Positions 31,766-43,471 of a DNA stretch of 64,000 bases are shown one piece after another. Position 1 is the first letter of the stretch. Each line of letters opens with the position of its first letter. This DNA comes from Capsaspora owczarzaki ATCC 30864 (Eukaryota > Opisthokonta > Filasterea). Below the pieces are notes generated by a model, which was given only the letters and a program-made list of their open reading frames with translations, searched no databases and was not told the origin of the DNA. A program made the translations under genes and the position numbers. The DNA is taken from assembly GCF_000151315.2 (NCBI RefSeq), contig NW_011887302.1, forward strand, positions 1 through 64,000, given 5' to 3'.

Positions 31766-33196
31766 ATGTCGGCGTCTCCAACCGCGTCAATGTACTCGCT
31801 CTCGGCGTCGACCAGCACGACGACCGCCACCACGACGCTGCATCCAAACAACCACCTCACTCTGGGCGACGGCAGCAGCAGCAGCAGCATCAGCAGCAGC
31901 GGCGGTGGTGGTGGTGGTGTCGGTGCGCGGCACTCTGGCTCCTACTACACTGCGACCTCGTCACCGTCGCAGCACCCTCAGAACGCCCTCCTCCACCCCT
32001 CAGGCTCGGGCTCAGGCTCGGTCTCAGGCTCAAGTGCAGCGATGCAAGGGCTTAACGCAGGCTCTGGCGTGGCTCACCAACAGCATCAGCAGCAGCAGCA
32101 GCAGCAGCAGCAGGTCAATACTGCCTCGTCACCAGCGTTCGGATTCACGCTCAACGCAAGCAACAGCCATCATCACCACACGACAAGCGCGACAAGCATG
32201 ACAAGCATGATGAGCTCGGGCAGTACACACAGCAGTAGCGGCGCCGTCAATGGCAATACAACCAGCACTGCTGCGACTGCGACTGCGACTGCGAGCGAGG
32301 CCGTCGCTGCCACTGCGGCACTCGCGTCGACCGCGGGCCTGCCTGCGCTCGAAGGGCGGATGCACAAGTGGACCAACTACCTGCATGGCTGGCAGGAACG
32401 CTACGTGCAGCTGTCGGGCGGCGTCCTGTCCTACTTCAAGTCGCAGGCGGACGTTGCGTACGGCTGCCGTGGCTCGATGAACCTGCGCGAGGCCGTCGTC
32501 CTCGTCCACCCGTACGACGAGCTCAGGTTTGACGTGGCCCTGCAGGACTCGGTCTACTACCTGCGCACACAGTCCAACGACGACCGCGAGCGCTGGGTTG
32601 AAGCCATCGAAACGTCCAAGACCACGCTCATCGAAACAATGTCCATCAGCTCGGCAGGGAGCGTCCGCAAGAAGCAGTCGGCCAAGTCGCTCGCGTTTGC
32701 AGCGTCGCTCAAGGCCAAGACGCTCAAGGAACGGCTGTCAGAGATGGAGAGCTACCGCGACATTCTCGGCAAGCAGTCCGACCAGCTGCTCTTGTACTAT
32801 GAGCAACTCCTAGCCTACCACCAGCAGCTCGCCATGGCCAGCGTCTCCAATGTTGCCCAGCTGAGCGAAGGCGACGGCCCGCTGCCCCCGCCCCCGCCAC
32901 CCCCGATCGACGAGAACGAGCTCCGCGAGGAAGTCATCACCTACAAGGCCACCTCCTCGGGCATGGTCACCGCGCTCGATGAAGTCATCCAAGAGGTCAC
33001 GAAGAAGGACGAGGAGTTTGCAAAGCGGTACGAGCACGAAGTGGAGCGACGGCGCCAAGTGGAAGTCGAGCTGGCCAATCTGCGCTCGACCAAGCGGCCC
33101 ATGCCTGCGATTCAAAACAAGCTTCCTGGGCCTGATATGGAGGAAGGTCCCCATTCGTCCCTGAAGGTAAAGCCCGAGAACGAGAGGTTTTGCGTG

Positions 33197-33229
<33 letters not shown>

Positions 33230-34490
33230 CCTTTTGGTCGGGGTTTTGTGCGCGCTGCTGAAGACTGTTGGTTGGTCCAACGGTACACTCAACGTTGATT
33301 GGCCTCCGTCTTCAGGATGACGAGTTCTTTGACGCAGTGGAGGCTTCCTTGGACAAGAACGACGCATTCCAAATGGAAGATCAGACTGCACGCCAGCTGG
33401 CAGCTGGAGCACATCTCGCTCCGCTCGGCAAGCACCGATTTGCGGACGTGGTCACCAAAGGTCTTGCGGAAGCAAAGCAGTTTGAATCGGAAGACGTGGA
33501 GCACGACAAGCTTTGGTCTGTGGTGCTGGAAGAAAACACGACAAAGGTAAGGGCGACTTTTTTTTCCCGTTGTTCAATCGCTTTTCGCTTGGAGCTGTTG
33601 CCTTGGTGAATGGCGTCTCACGATTCACAATCACGCCCTTGTATACGTGTTAGGTTTGGCGTCGCGAAATTGAAGACGCCAATGGCGCGCTCTTGTTCGA
33701 TCGACTTCGGGCGCATTGCGATATTCCCGGTGTTTCCGGGCGCGAGGTGGCAGATGTATTTTACGATGAGGAGAAGCGACACAAACTGGAAGATGGTATG
33801 TGTTTGGATTGGAATGGGGTGTCGATGTGTGGTGGATTTTTTTTGTTTCGAATTTGCTGGGTGCTGACTTGATGTTGCTCGACTGAATTGTTTCCTTTTG
33901 AAATCCGGTAGCCATTTCGGAACACCAGCGCACCCTCGAGCTGCTCGATACCAATACGTACATTCAACAGGTCTTGTACAAGAAGGTCTGGCCTGCAGCG
34001 CAACGCGAAGCCGTGTGTATCGTTCATCTTGAGCAACTAGGCCGATTTGACTGGGCTGCATGCTGTTGGTCTGTCGATCACAAAGACGCCCCGGTAAGAG
34101 AATTTTGGAGGCGATTTTGTTTTGTGATTGCAAATGCTAACAACGTCTATTCATTGCTGAAACGAACTGTGCTTTTTTTTTTCTATTTGTTTTCCTAAAA
34201 TTGAACTCGTGCAGGCCGACAAATACTGTCGTGTTACCACAAGTGCCTCGCTGATCTGCCGAACGCGCTTCCATCCAAGTGTCGACGTGAGCAAAATCAC
34301 TGACCTGTCTGCAGTTCCCCGTGACAAGATTTCCGCGCACGTCATGTATACGGCCTGCGTCAATCCCGGTGGCTGGGCGCCCATCACTGTCGTGCGTGCT
34401 GTTGCCAAGCGTGAATATCCAAAGTTCCTCCGTCGCATCGAGCAGATTGCCCTCAGCTACGTCAAGCCCGGCTCTCCTCTCGTTCACTAG
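31766..34490 (+). CDS. CERT1: Ceramide transfer protein (CERT-type: PH - coiled coil - FFAT - START), about 743 aa
   Basis: CERT carries ceramide from the ER to the Golgi. Five exons (31766-33166, 33316-33546, 33654-33795, 33912-34093, 34215-34490) join with exact phases. The first 195 residues are Ser/Gly/Gln/His low complexity. The PH domain (about 196-290) has KWTNYLHGWQERYVQL and YGCRGSMNL, very close to animal CERT, and would bind Golgi PI4P. A Ser-rich stretch and the conserved helix LKERLSEMESYRDILGKQSD follow. The FFAT motif EFFDAVE (about 470-476) should bind VAP proteins in the ER. Residues about 545-743 are the START domain, which holds the lipid (VLYKKVWPAAQREAVCIVHL, KITDLSAVPRDKISAHVMY). 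The start is uncertain: 31766 is the first ATG in a frame that is open much further upstream. Confidence 0.9.
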
Positions 34491-34788
34491 TAGTACTAGC
34501 GTAGTGTAGTGTGGAGAGGAGTTGGATTTTGTGTTGCTCATTGCAATTGCGCAGTCACCCCTTTTGTTGGTTTCCGCTTGCATCCGATTGTGACTGTGTT
34601 GTCTTCCCTCTTCCTTTTCTTTCTTGTATTTCCGAAATTACCAAAGTCGTTCTTGTTGTTGTTGTTGAATCTGTGCAAATCTCCGTTGCTGAGCGCGGTT
34701 GATACTTGTTCATGTTTTGCATGTTTGGTGACTCTCCGGTTCGCTTCTTACCTCGTCACATCTCTTTATATTCGGATCACTCTTGTTG
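34491..34788. other. Spacer after CERT
   Basis: About 300 bases with no exon seen; it should contain the CERT 3' end and the promoter of the next gene. Confidence 0.4.
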
Positions 34789-35608
34789 ATGGCCTTGCAC
34801 GATCAGCAGTCGCCGTTGTCGTTGTCGTTGTCGTTGTCGCTCAGTCACTCGACATTGCCAAATCGCCGCTCCTCGCTTCCCTCTGCCTCAGCCTCTGCCT
34901 CTGCCGCGGTGGCTCTCGCTGCTCCCACCACCTTAGGACCATCTGTTCCGCCATCGTTGCATCCACCTGCCCCTCACGCTGCTGCCTCAGTCACTCCAGC
35001 AGCGACAGCAACCACCTCCGCACCGACCTCCGCACCACTCGCCTCCGCGTCCCTTCCCCTAAACCTTCCCCTTCCTCCGCCGACCCAGCCACTCGCTCCG
35101 TCCGCCACTCCGCGGGTCCTCAGTCGCATCCTGCGCTCGTTGTCCATGTCAGTCGCTTCAACCGTTGAGTTGAGCGTTTCGTTGTTGTCGTTTGTCAGAC
35201 ACGATTTTCCGTCATCAAATCACATTACCAAAAAAAAAAAACCATCAAAAAGTCTGAGCTTCTTGCGATTTGTTCTTCAAAACAAACAAACAAACAAACA
35301 AACAAACAAACAAAAGCACACGCTTTATGCTTTCATTCGGACTTGCTCACCTTTTGGTCTGCTGCTTGTGTTACAGAGACAGCGAACCGACCAATTCAAA
35401 CAAGAACGCTCCTCTGCCAATCTCAAACAACGAGACTGCCATTCCCGAGCAAGACGAGGTACCAGCAAACATCACGAAAGACACCGCGCCGCGAGCTGGC
35501 TCGCCTCTAACTCCGGACGATCTCCTTTTGGATTGCATCGAGCCATCGTTCGACTACTCAACATCGTCGACGTGGTGCGGGCTGGATTCCGACTCGGATC
35601 ACTCTTGA
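34789..35608 (+). CDS. Possible small gene, Ser/Ala/Pro-rich, about 196 aa
   Basis: No family recognised. Exon 1 (34789-35147) starts at an ATG and encodes a Leu/Ser repeat and then a long Ala/Pro/Ser/Thr-rich stretch ending RVLSRILRSLS. It ends at a GTCAGT donor. Exon 2 (35377-35608), after a TTACAG acceptor, is acidic (PLTPDDLLLDCIEPSFDY, then DSDSDHS). The phases fit exactly. The stop is only 55 bases before the ATG of DCAF11, so it could instead be an upstream exon set or upstream reading frame of DCAF11. No membrane segment or catalytic motif. Confidence 0.42.
35281..35314. repeat. CAAA tetranucleotide repeat
   Basis: About eight copies of AAAC in the intron of the small upstream gene. 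Confidence 0.9.
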
Positions 35609-35663
35609 ACGACTGCACTCGCATTGTGTGCAAGTCCTGTTCCTGCTTTTACTGTGAACACAA

Positions 35664-38233
35664 ATGGAACGGCGCGTCACCCGCTCCCAAACCCGGCAGG
35701 CAGCCGAGGAAGAAGAAACTCAGCCGGAAGGCGACAACTCGGACCAATATGAGGCCGGATTCCATACCGACGATGGCGATGATGAATACGAAGATGTCGA
35801 AGATGAGCACGACGACGATGAACACGCTGACGATGACGACGACGACGACGACGCCGCCGACGACGACCAAGACGAAGACGACTACTACGTGGACGAAGAA
35901 GAAGAAGATCCCGCACATTCCCTATTTACCGGTCAGCAAGCACTGATTGCGCAGATTCTTGGAATCTTTCCTCGCGCATCACCTCCGGAGGAGCCCCCTG
36001 TTGCCCTTGATCCCGCGCTTCAAGCTGAGCTTGCAACGTTACGGGACGAGTTCCGTCAGCTCCTGTCTGCTCAAGTGGCGGCCTCACCACACGGCGTGGA
36101 AGCGCTGTTGCATCGCAAGCCCTGCTCGTGGCAAGCGCCCATGTCGGCCGAGTCACTCATCACTCCTCCCGACGCTTGCACCGGAGCAAGCGACGACTTG
36201 TCGGACTCCGTCCCCGTCGTCCCGCGTTCGCCGCCACCTACCCTGCCCAACAACATTGCGCTCCGGTTGAGCCAGCGAGAAACAATGACCGCGCTTGGTT
36301 TGCGAATGAGCGGTGCTGCGCGGGTCGACTTGGCTTCTCGGTACTGGCTCATCCCGTTTTGTTTTTTTGTTTCGTTTGTTGCGAAATTGTGCTGCTCACT
36401 CCTCTTTGCGTGTTTGTCTTTGTGTCCGGTTTTATTTTCTTGCTTCTTTGGCTCTCGTCACGTAGGTTCCTTCCCAATAAGCGCGTTCGAAATGTGGACG
36501 AGTATATGAGCAAAGTCTTCTGCGGCCAATATTCCGATGATGGCACTGTTTTGGTCACCGCGGCCCAGGTACGCGACCTCTGATTTGAGTAGTCGGTGTC
36601 AATCATCAGTACCCGCGTATATTGCAATGAGGAGCTGAACTCTATTTTGCTTGTCTTTCGTTTTGCTGGCGACAGGACTCGCGCATTCGAATGTACGACA
36701 CCAATTCCTACACGGTGTACCGAGAAATCTCCGCGCGCGACATGGGTTGGTCGATCATTGACGTTGCCTTCAGCCCCGATCAAAAGTTTGTCATTTACTC
36801 CACCTGGTCGTCGAGCATCAATCTCGTAAGATGACTGTTGATATTATTTTTTTTTCTTTCCTCGTGGTGCTGAAACCCGCATTCTCAACGCTTGATCGTT
36901 TGTTGGTTGACATTCTTTTAGGTCAACGTCACGGGACACTCGCTGTTGCACCAATCTCTTGATCTTCAACCGAGCGGCTCCTCGCACTTTTGCCCCTTTT
37001 CCATCAGCTTCTCGCGAGACTGTCGCGAAATTTTGGCTGGCTGCAGTGACAGCGACGTTTACATTTACGATATCGAAGCGCAGCAGCGCACTCTTCGAGC
37101 CGTAGGCCACACGAATGACGTGAACGCCGCCGCCTTTGCTGACGAGTCTTCGAACGTGATCTTTTCTGGCAGTGACGACGGCACCGTCAAGGTTGGGCTT
37201 CGTTTAGTCTTGTTCTGTTTGATCGGTGTGTTTTGTCTGCTTCTGCTACTCGACTGGTTTCCTAACTCTGTGGTCTGCGGAGGGCAGGTTTGGGATCGTC
37301 GAGAACTCGGACGCGCCCGTCGAGCCAAGCCTGTGGGCCAGTTTATCGGACACAACAGTGGTATTACATTCCTCGATGCAAAGGTAACGCGTTTGTCAAA
37401 AGCACAGGTTGTAGCGCCGAGGCAGAGCTTCATGCCGCTGACGGCTGCGGTTTGTGTGACAGGGTGATGGCAGGTACGTCATTTCCAACGGCAAAGACGA
37501 GTGCATCAAGCTCTGGGATATTCGATGCATGGCGCCAGCAGGTGCACGTCCACCGCATGCAAACCACCACGACTATCGCTTTGACGCTCGCCGTGCAGGT
37601 GAGGGCTTGCTCGAACAACTGGAGCATTGTATTTGTTAGTAGGATTTTCCCGGCTCACCGGGTTTTTTTTTTCTTTCTGTATGTGTGTGACAGTTCGCCG
37701 AGTCATCCCATCCGACACGTCCATCATGACGTACACGGGCCATCGAGTCGCCTACACCCTAATTCGAGCGTGCTTTTCTCCTGCATTCTCCACTGGGCAA
37801 AAGTACATTGTTGCGGGCTCTGCGAACGGCACGCCAATGAGTAAGCACTTTCGCGACATGGTTGATGTTGTTCTCCATTCGTTCTAGTGCTCAACGTGCT
37901 CGTTGGTTGTTGCGCTCTCGTGTTTTATGCATTTTTGCGGTTTTTTTTTCTTTTTTGTTTCTTTTGTTTCGGTACAGTTTATGATGTTCTGACTGGCGAG
38001 TGTGTACAACGCCTCGTTGGCCATCGTCAGCCTGTTCGCGACGTGTCTTGGCATCCGTTCGAGCCAGTCATTGCCACGGCTTCTGTGAGCACAACACCTT
38101 GGCTGCTTTTTGTGATTATGGCGAGGTGGTTTTCACTCAATGTGTTTCTGCTCGATGCGCCCTTTTGGTCTTGTAGTGGGACGGCACGGTCGGCCTCTGG
38201 GAACACGAGCGCCAAGGTGCAATGGAGCACTAA
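35664..38233 (+). CDS. DCAF11: DCAF11 (WDR23), CUL4-DDB1 substrate receptor, 580 aa
   Basis: DCAF11 is a WD40 substrate receptor of CUL4-DDB1 ubiquitin ligases; in animals it restrains NRF2-type stress factors. Nine exons (35664-36340, 36466-36568, 36676-36825, 36922-37191, 37288-37383, 37463-37598, 37694-37840, 37978-38084, 38177-38233) join with exact phases. After a very acidic N-terminal region (long Asp/Glu run) come WD repeats that track animal WDR23: RFLPNKRVRNVDEYMSKVFC, ARDMGWSIIDVAFSPD, DVNAAAFADESSNVIFSG, VWDRRELGR, YVISNGKDECIKLWDIRC, SIMTYTGHRV and VRDVSWHPFEPVIATAS. The C-terminus ends soon after the last WD motif (WDGTVGLWEHERQ), shorter than in vertebrates. The gene is convergent with the DDX21-like gene, 237 bp apart. 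Confidence 0.94.
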
Positions 38234-38470
38234 AATGCTTTGATTCAATTGGGATTGCAATCAGCGTCTTTGGACTTTGCAACGGTTTGCGGTTGCTTCT
38301 TCCATTCGACAAAATGCCTTCCCCCCCCCCCTACATTGTACATTTTGAACAGAACGAATACCATTGAATTCCTTGTATTGGTACTTTTTAAGATCAAGAT
38401 GAAGAGAAAACAAAGAGATGAAGAAAGGGATCATAACACAACACCAACCAAACAACGTTACAACCAGATC

Positions 38471-40795
38471 TTAACGACGTTGGAAACCGCGGTTGAAGCC
38501 GCCTCCGTTACCGCCTCCGTTACCGCCGCCACCGCGCGAATATCCACCGCGGCCGCCAGAGCCACCGCGGCCACCAGAGCCACCGCCGCCGCCGCCACGG
38601 CCCCAGCCGCTGCCTTGGCTGAAGCGTGCAGCAGCGCCAGCGTTGCCACGACCCGCAAAGCTGCTCGCGTTACCGCCGCCGTCCGTCTCGACGAGATCGG
38701 GCAGCGTGGTTGCAACGTAGATCTTGGTGGTGGGCTGGTCAACCCAGTGCTCCTTGATGGTGTCGACAACATCGCTGGGGCAGTCAAAGGCCGCGCCAGT
38801 GTGGTCCTTGAACAGACGCATGCCGCGGAGGGCAGGGCGCACGTTCGGGGGCAGGTGCCGGTCGATAATGGACCAGAAGAAGGACGGTCCGCGAACATCG
38901 TATGTCAGCTGGATGCAGAAGGTAACATAGCCCTCCATCGAAGACAGGAGCGAGCGCGTCTTGATTTCAAAGACGCCGGAAATGACGGCAAGGGCGGCCG
39001 AGAGCGCATCGACGGCGCCGGCGCGTGCAATAACTTCCTCAGCAGCCTGGTGGAAGAGAGGGTAGACGGCCGGAGACACCTTGGCCAGCGAGCGTGCAGC
39101 GTCGTTGGCACTGGCGCTGACAATGTCTTGCGGCTGAGGAGGACCGATGCGCTTGAAGGCCATCCGGGCCTTGCCCTCGATTCGTCGCACAAGGCTCTCT
39201 TGCTGTGGCTTGTAGAACAAGATGCAGGTGCCGCTCTTGCCAGCGCGACCGGTGCGGCCAGCGCGGTGAATGTACGTCTCCACGTCGATCGGGGGCTCGG
39301 TTTGGATGACCAGCTCAACCTCGGGAATGTCAAGACCACGGGCAGCCACGTCTGTTGCGACGAGGCAGCGGAACTTGCCAGAGCGGAAGCCAGCCAGAGT
39401 GATTTCACGCTGCTTTTGGGCAATATCGCCGTGAAGAACATGGGTCTCGCCGGCAATGCGGCCGTTCAGTGCAAGATCGTTGGCCTCCTCCTTGGTTGAG
39501 GCAAACACCATGCATCGGCCATGGGAGCCACTGTAGACGCGAACAACGTCGCCGATCGCGTTGGCGCGCTCTTGCCATGGGCAGCGAATGGCCAAGTGCT
39601 GGATGGTCGTGGATGTCTGCTGATCGGTGCCGCTCACGAGATCGACCATGACCTTGTCCTCGCGTTGGTACTTTTTGGTGAGCGCCTTGACCCAGGTGGG
39701 CATGGTGGCCGAGAAGAGCAGGATGCGAGGCTTGGCGTCGCCGATGGGCAATCCAGCCATAATCTCGTCAACGTTTTCCTGGAAGCCGACCTCGAGCATG
39801 CGGTCTGCCTCGTCGAGAATCATGACATCGATGCTTCGGAGGGACAGGTTTCCGCGGTTGTAGTGGTCAATCAAGCGACCAGGGGTGCCGACGACGACGT
39901 CCAGTCCCTTGCGCATGGCGAGTTCTAATCATGAGGGGGAGCGGGTAGGGGGGGGAGAGAGAGAGCCAAAGAAAATAAGGTTGTTTCAGTGTGAGCAATC
40001 AATGGGAGACAGACACAACAACATACAACACAACAAAAAAACCCAAAAAAGCCCAAAAACAAAAAGTTCGCCATTTACCTTGAGGTCCGTACTCGACACC
40101 ACCGTAGACACAGATGGATGCAAGCTGCGGGGCAACCGACTCAAAGACGCGGTGGACTTGGCTGGCCAGCTCGCGGGTGGGTGCCATGACGAGAACGGCG
40201 GGAGCGCGACCCTTTTCCGAGCGCGGGTTTTTCAGGAGGCGCTCAATGACGGGCAGGGCGAATGAGAGCGTCTTGCCGGAGCCGGTGCGAGCCTGGGCAA
40301 CAATGTCCTTGCCCTCGAAAATGGGGTGGTAGGTCTGCGCCTGGATGGGGAAGAGCGTGCGGATGCCCTGGGCGTGCAGGTTGGCAATCGAAGTCGCCGA
40401 CACGCCAAAGTTCTTGAGGGCAAACTCCGAGTTGTCTGCCTCCTCGTCGGTGGGCGACGCAGCACGCGACAGATCGCGCGACGGGGTGCCAGACATGAGA
40501 CCGCCGGACGCGAGGCCCGCGAGGCCCTGGACCTGCTTGTTGACGGCCTTCTTCTTGGACGAAGCGGCAGCGTCGCCGTCAATGCTGTCGTTGTCATCGT
40601 TGTCATCGTTGTTGTCGTCCTTCTTCTTGGATGACTTTTCCTTCTTCTTGTCCTTGTCCTTGCTCGACGACTTGCTGTCCTTGTCCTTGCTCGACGACGA
40701 CTTTTTCTTCTTCTTGCTGCTGTCGTCGGCGGAGGTGTCCATGTCCTCGACGCCGTTTCCATTGCCATGATCATCGTGATCGTTGTCATCATCAT

Positions 40796-40827
<32 letters not shown>

Positions 40828-41006
40828 GCAGAGGCGGCCGACTTGCTCTTGGACTTGCTCTCGGCCTTGGTGTCCCGCGTGGTGACATTGAGCTCAATCT
40901 CGCTGCTCGTGCTCGACTTGCGCGTCCGCTTGGCCGGCACGTCCGCCTGCTCCGTCTGCGCGCGCAGTGTCTCGCTCGACTCTTCAGACCGTCGCTTGCT
41001 GCTCAT
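38471..41006 (-). CDS. DDX21: DDX21/DDX50-type nucleolar DEAD-box RNA helicase with GUCT domain, 793 aa
   Basis: DDX21/Gu helicases act in rRNA processing and transcription in the nucleolus. Two exons (41006-40079, 39924-38471) join in phase. The first 170 residues are charged and repetitive (Lys/Ser/Asp, Ala run). Then come the helicase motifs: FPIQAQTY (Q motif), ARTGSGKT (motif I), PTRELA, GTPGR, DEAD, SAT, ARGLDIPEV and HRAGRTGRAG. A GUCT domain follows (around TRSLLSSMEGYVTFCIQLTY and RGMRLFKD), which separates this subfamily from other DEAD-box proteins. The C-terminus is a Gly/Arg-rich RGG tail ending FNRGFQRR. One ortholog for the animal DDX21/DDX50 pair is the likely state, so the symbol is a group label. 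Confidence 0.94.
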
Positions 41007-41434
41007 TTTGTAATGATCAATGTGTTCCTTTGCCCTTTTTGCTTTGTTGTGCTTCTGAAATGAAGAACGGAAGGACAAGCCAAAAACTGTGGAAAAACAG
41101 ACTGAGACGGACGAATCCACGTGGAAATGCTACAGCAGTACAGTACAAACTGACAGGAAACAGAGTGAACGTCGAACAGAGACAGTGGTGACAGTTTGGA
41201 GAGTTGAATCAAAAAAAGCAAACCAAACGAGAGAAAGCAAACCAAACGAGAGAAAGCGAGAGAGAGAAGTGACCTGCAATAGAAGGCGCCGTTGCTGGCT
41301 GCACCTTCCTTCCTTTCACGTTGCTACGTTGTTGCACAATCGTTCTTGTTTGTTTCCATCAACCAAAAAAAAGCATTCGATCACCAACAACACAAAAGCT
41401 CACTCTCTGATTTTTCACAATCTGCTTCACAATC
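41007..41434. promoter_or_regulatory. Shared intergenic region of DDX21 and LDH
   Basis: These 428 bases lie between the divergent start codons of the helicase and the dehydrogenase. No specific element recognised. Confidence 0.45.
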
Positions 41435-43345
41435 ATGTCCACTGTAAGAAGAAAAGATCGAGTCAAAGGATTAAAATTTGAACGAATTGTCACCTCATTC
41501 AACGACTCCATCTCTCACTCTCTCTCTCTCTCACTCTCTCTCGCTCTCTCGCTCTCCCTCTTATGTGTGCTCTACTGGTGTTGCATCTCAGTCCCCAACT
41601 CCCCCGCAACTCCTCTCCTTCCTCGGTGCTCACACAAAACGCAAGTCAAGTTGCGGGACGTTAAACTCGCACTCGTCTTCTCTCTCTTTTTTTTCATTCT
41701 GACGCACTCAATCGCTTCTCCACTTCCACTTCCACTTCCACTACTACTACAACTACTTGCTTCCCACTGCTACTGCGTTAACACCACTGACAGACCAGCT
41801 GCTGTCGTGTCATCACTGCCAGCGGTCGTTTTATTCAAACATCAAAAAATCCCAACGTTCCAATCACCCGCTTCCAATCCCCCCACACCCCACACATACA
41901 TACACACACATACACTTCACACTCCTCAAACACCTCACTCGACTCCATCAACTCAATCAATCTCACAAATCATGTGCTTTGGTCGTCTGGAAAATGATCA
42001 TCAACCAAAAACAAACAGCTCGCTGAGAAACTGTTCGGCTCCACCCAGTCCGCCGAGTCCGCCGCTGCCCACGCCAAGGCCATCCCCAGCCGCAAGGTCA
42101 CCGTCGTCGGCGTCGGCCAGGTCGGCATTGCCTGCGCGTATGCCATCCTCCTCCAGGTACAGTACATCTCGAAAATGTTGTTGAAATTGAAAAAACGTTG
42201 CTCAGCCGCTCTGATCTGAACGAGTGCAGAACATTGCGTCTGAGATTGCGCTCGTCGACGTTGTCGCGGACAAGCTCAAGGGCGAAATGATGGATCTCCA
42301 GCACGGTCTCGCCTTGATGAAGAACGTCAAGATCAGGTAAATTCACAATAACAGATTTTGGTTCTCAACATTTTTGTTTTTTTGTTTTCGCCTCTACCAC
42401 AACACTCACTCACTCAGCAACAACGACTACAATCCGATTTTGTAGCGCAAGCACCGACTACGCAGTCACCGCCAACTCGGATCTGTGCATCATCACCGCT
42501 GGCGCTCGTCAGCGTGAGGGAGAGTCGCGCCTGGATCTCTGCGGTCGCAACGTTGCCATCTTTAAGAGTAAGAGCCAGGAAACCAAAGGAGATACTCGCT
42601 CTCAGCTGAGCTCATTGTGTGTTTTTTTTAAAACCTGCTCGATCTCTCCTCGAAACCTTCCCATTTTTTTTTCTGGTTTTTTTTTTTTTTTTGGCGTTCT
42701 GCAGACATCATCCCCAACTTGGTCAAGAACAGCCCCAACACCATTCTGCTGGTCGTCTCCAACCCCGTGGACATTCTGACCTGGGTCACCTGGAAGCTCT
42801 CCGGCCTCCCTTCGTCGCGCGTGATTGGCTCTGGCACCACGCTCGACTCGTCGCGCTTCCGCGTTCTCCTGGCCGAGAAGCTCGGCATTGCGCCCCGCAG
42901 CGTCCATGCCAACATTATTGGCGAGCACGGCGACAGCAGCGTCCCCGTCTGGTCTGGCGTCCACGTTGCTGGTGTGCCGCTCCGCTCGGTCGTGCCAAAC
43001 CTTGGCAACGGCGACGCCGAGCACTTTGACGAGGTCGCCAAGGCCGTCACCAACTCGGCCTACGAAGTCATCAAGCTCAAGGGCTACACGTCCTCCGCCA
43101 TTGGCGCCGCCGTCGCTCAACTCGCCGACTCCATCCTCTCGGACTCGCACAACGTCACCCCCGTCACGACCCCCGTCAAGGGCCACCACGGCATTGAGCA
43201 AGACGTCTTCCTCTCGCTCCCCGCCGTCCTCACCCGCGCTGGTGTCAGCCGCGTTGTCATCCAGCCGCTTGACGCCCAGGAGACTGAGCGCCTGCATACC
43301 TCTGCCGCCGCCCTCCACGCAGTCCAGAAGGATCTTAACGTCTAA
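41435..43345 (+). CDS. LDH: L-lactate dehydrogenase, 338 aa
   Basis: The enzyme interconverts pyruvate and lactate with NADH in the cytosol. Five exons (41435-41443, 42019-42156, 42230-42336, 42446-42567, 42705-43345) join with exact phases. Exon 1 codes only Met-Ser-Thr before a GTAAGA donor; the joined N-terminus MSTLAEKLFG resembles animal LDH. Motifs: [18 protein letters not shown] (NAD-binding Gly loop), [15 protein letters not shown] (Gln where malate dehydrogenase has Arg, so lactate specificity), [29 protein letters not shown], and IIGEHGDSS with the catalytic His. The length fits the family (about 332). The 575-bp first intron contains CT-rich DNA that extends the upstream region. 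Confidence 0.95.
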
Positions 43346-43471
43346 GCTAGAGAGCACGAGTGGTTGTACGGCGCGTGTGTGCGTTTGAACACAAAAACAA
43401 AGCCCAATACCTATTCAAAAATAGTCATTGTGCTTGAAACATGCTGCTTTCTGCCATTGCACCAAACAACT

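Noticed and set aside
41978-42010. ATG at 41971 (ATGTGCTTTGG) as the LDH start
   Set aside because: Its frame does not reach the LDH exon. The ATG-TCC-ACT exon at 41435 with a GTAAGA donor fits in phase and gives a typical LDH N-terminus.
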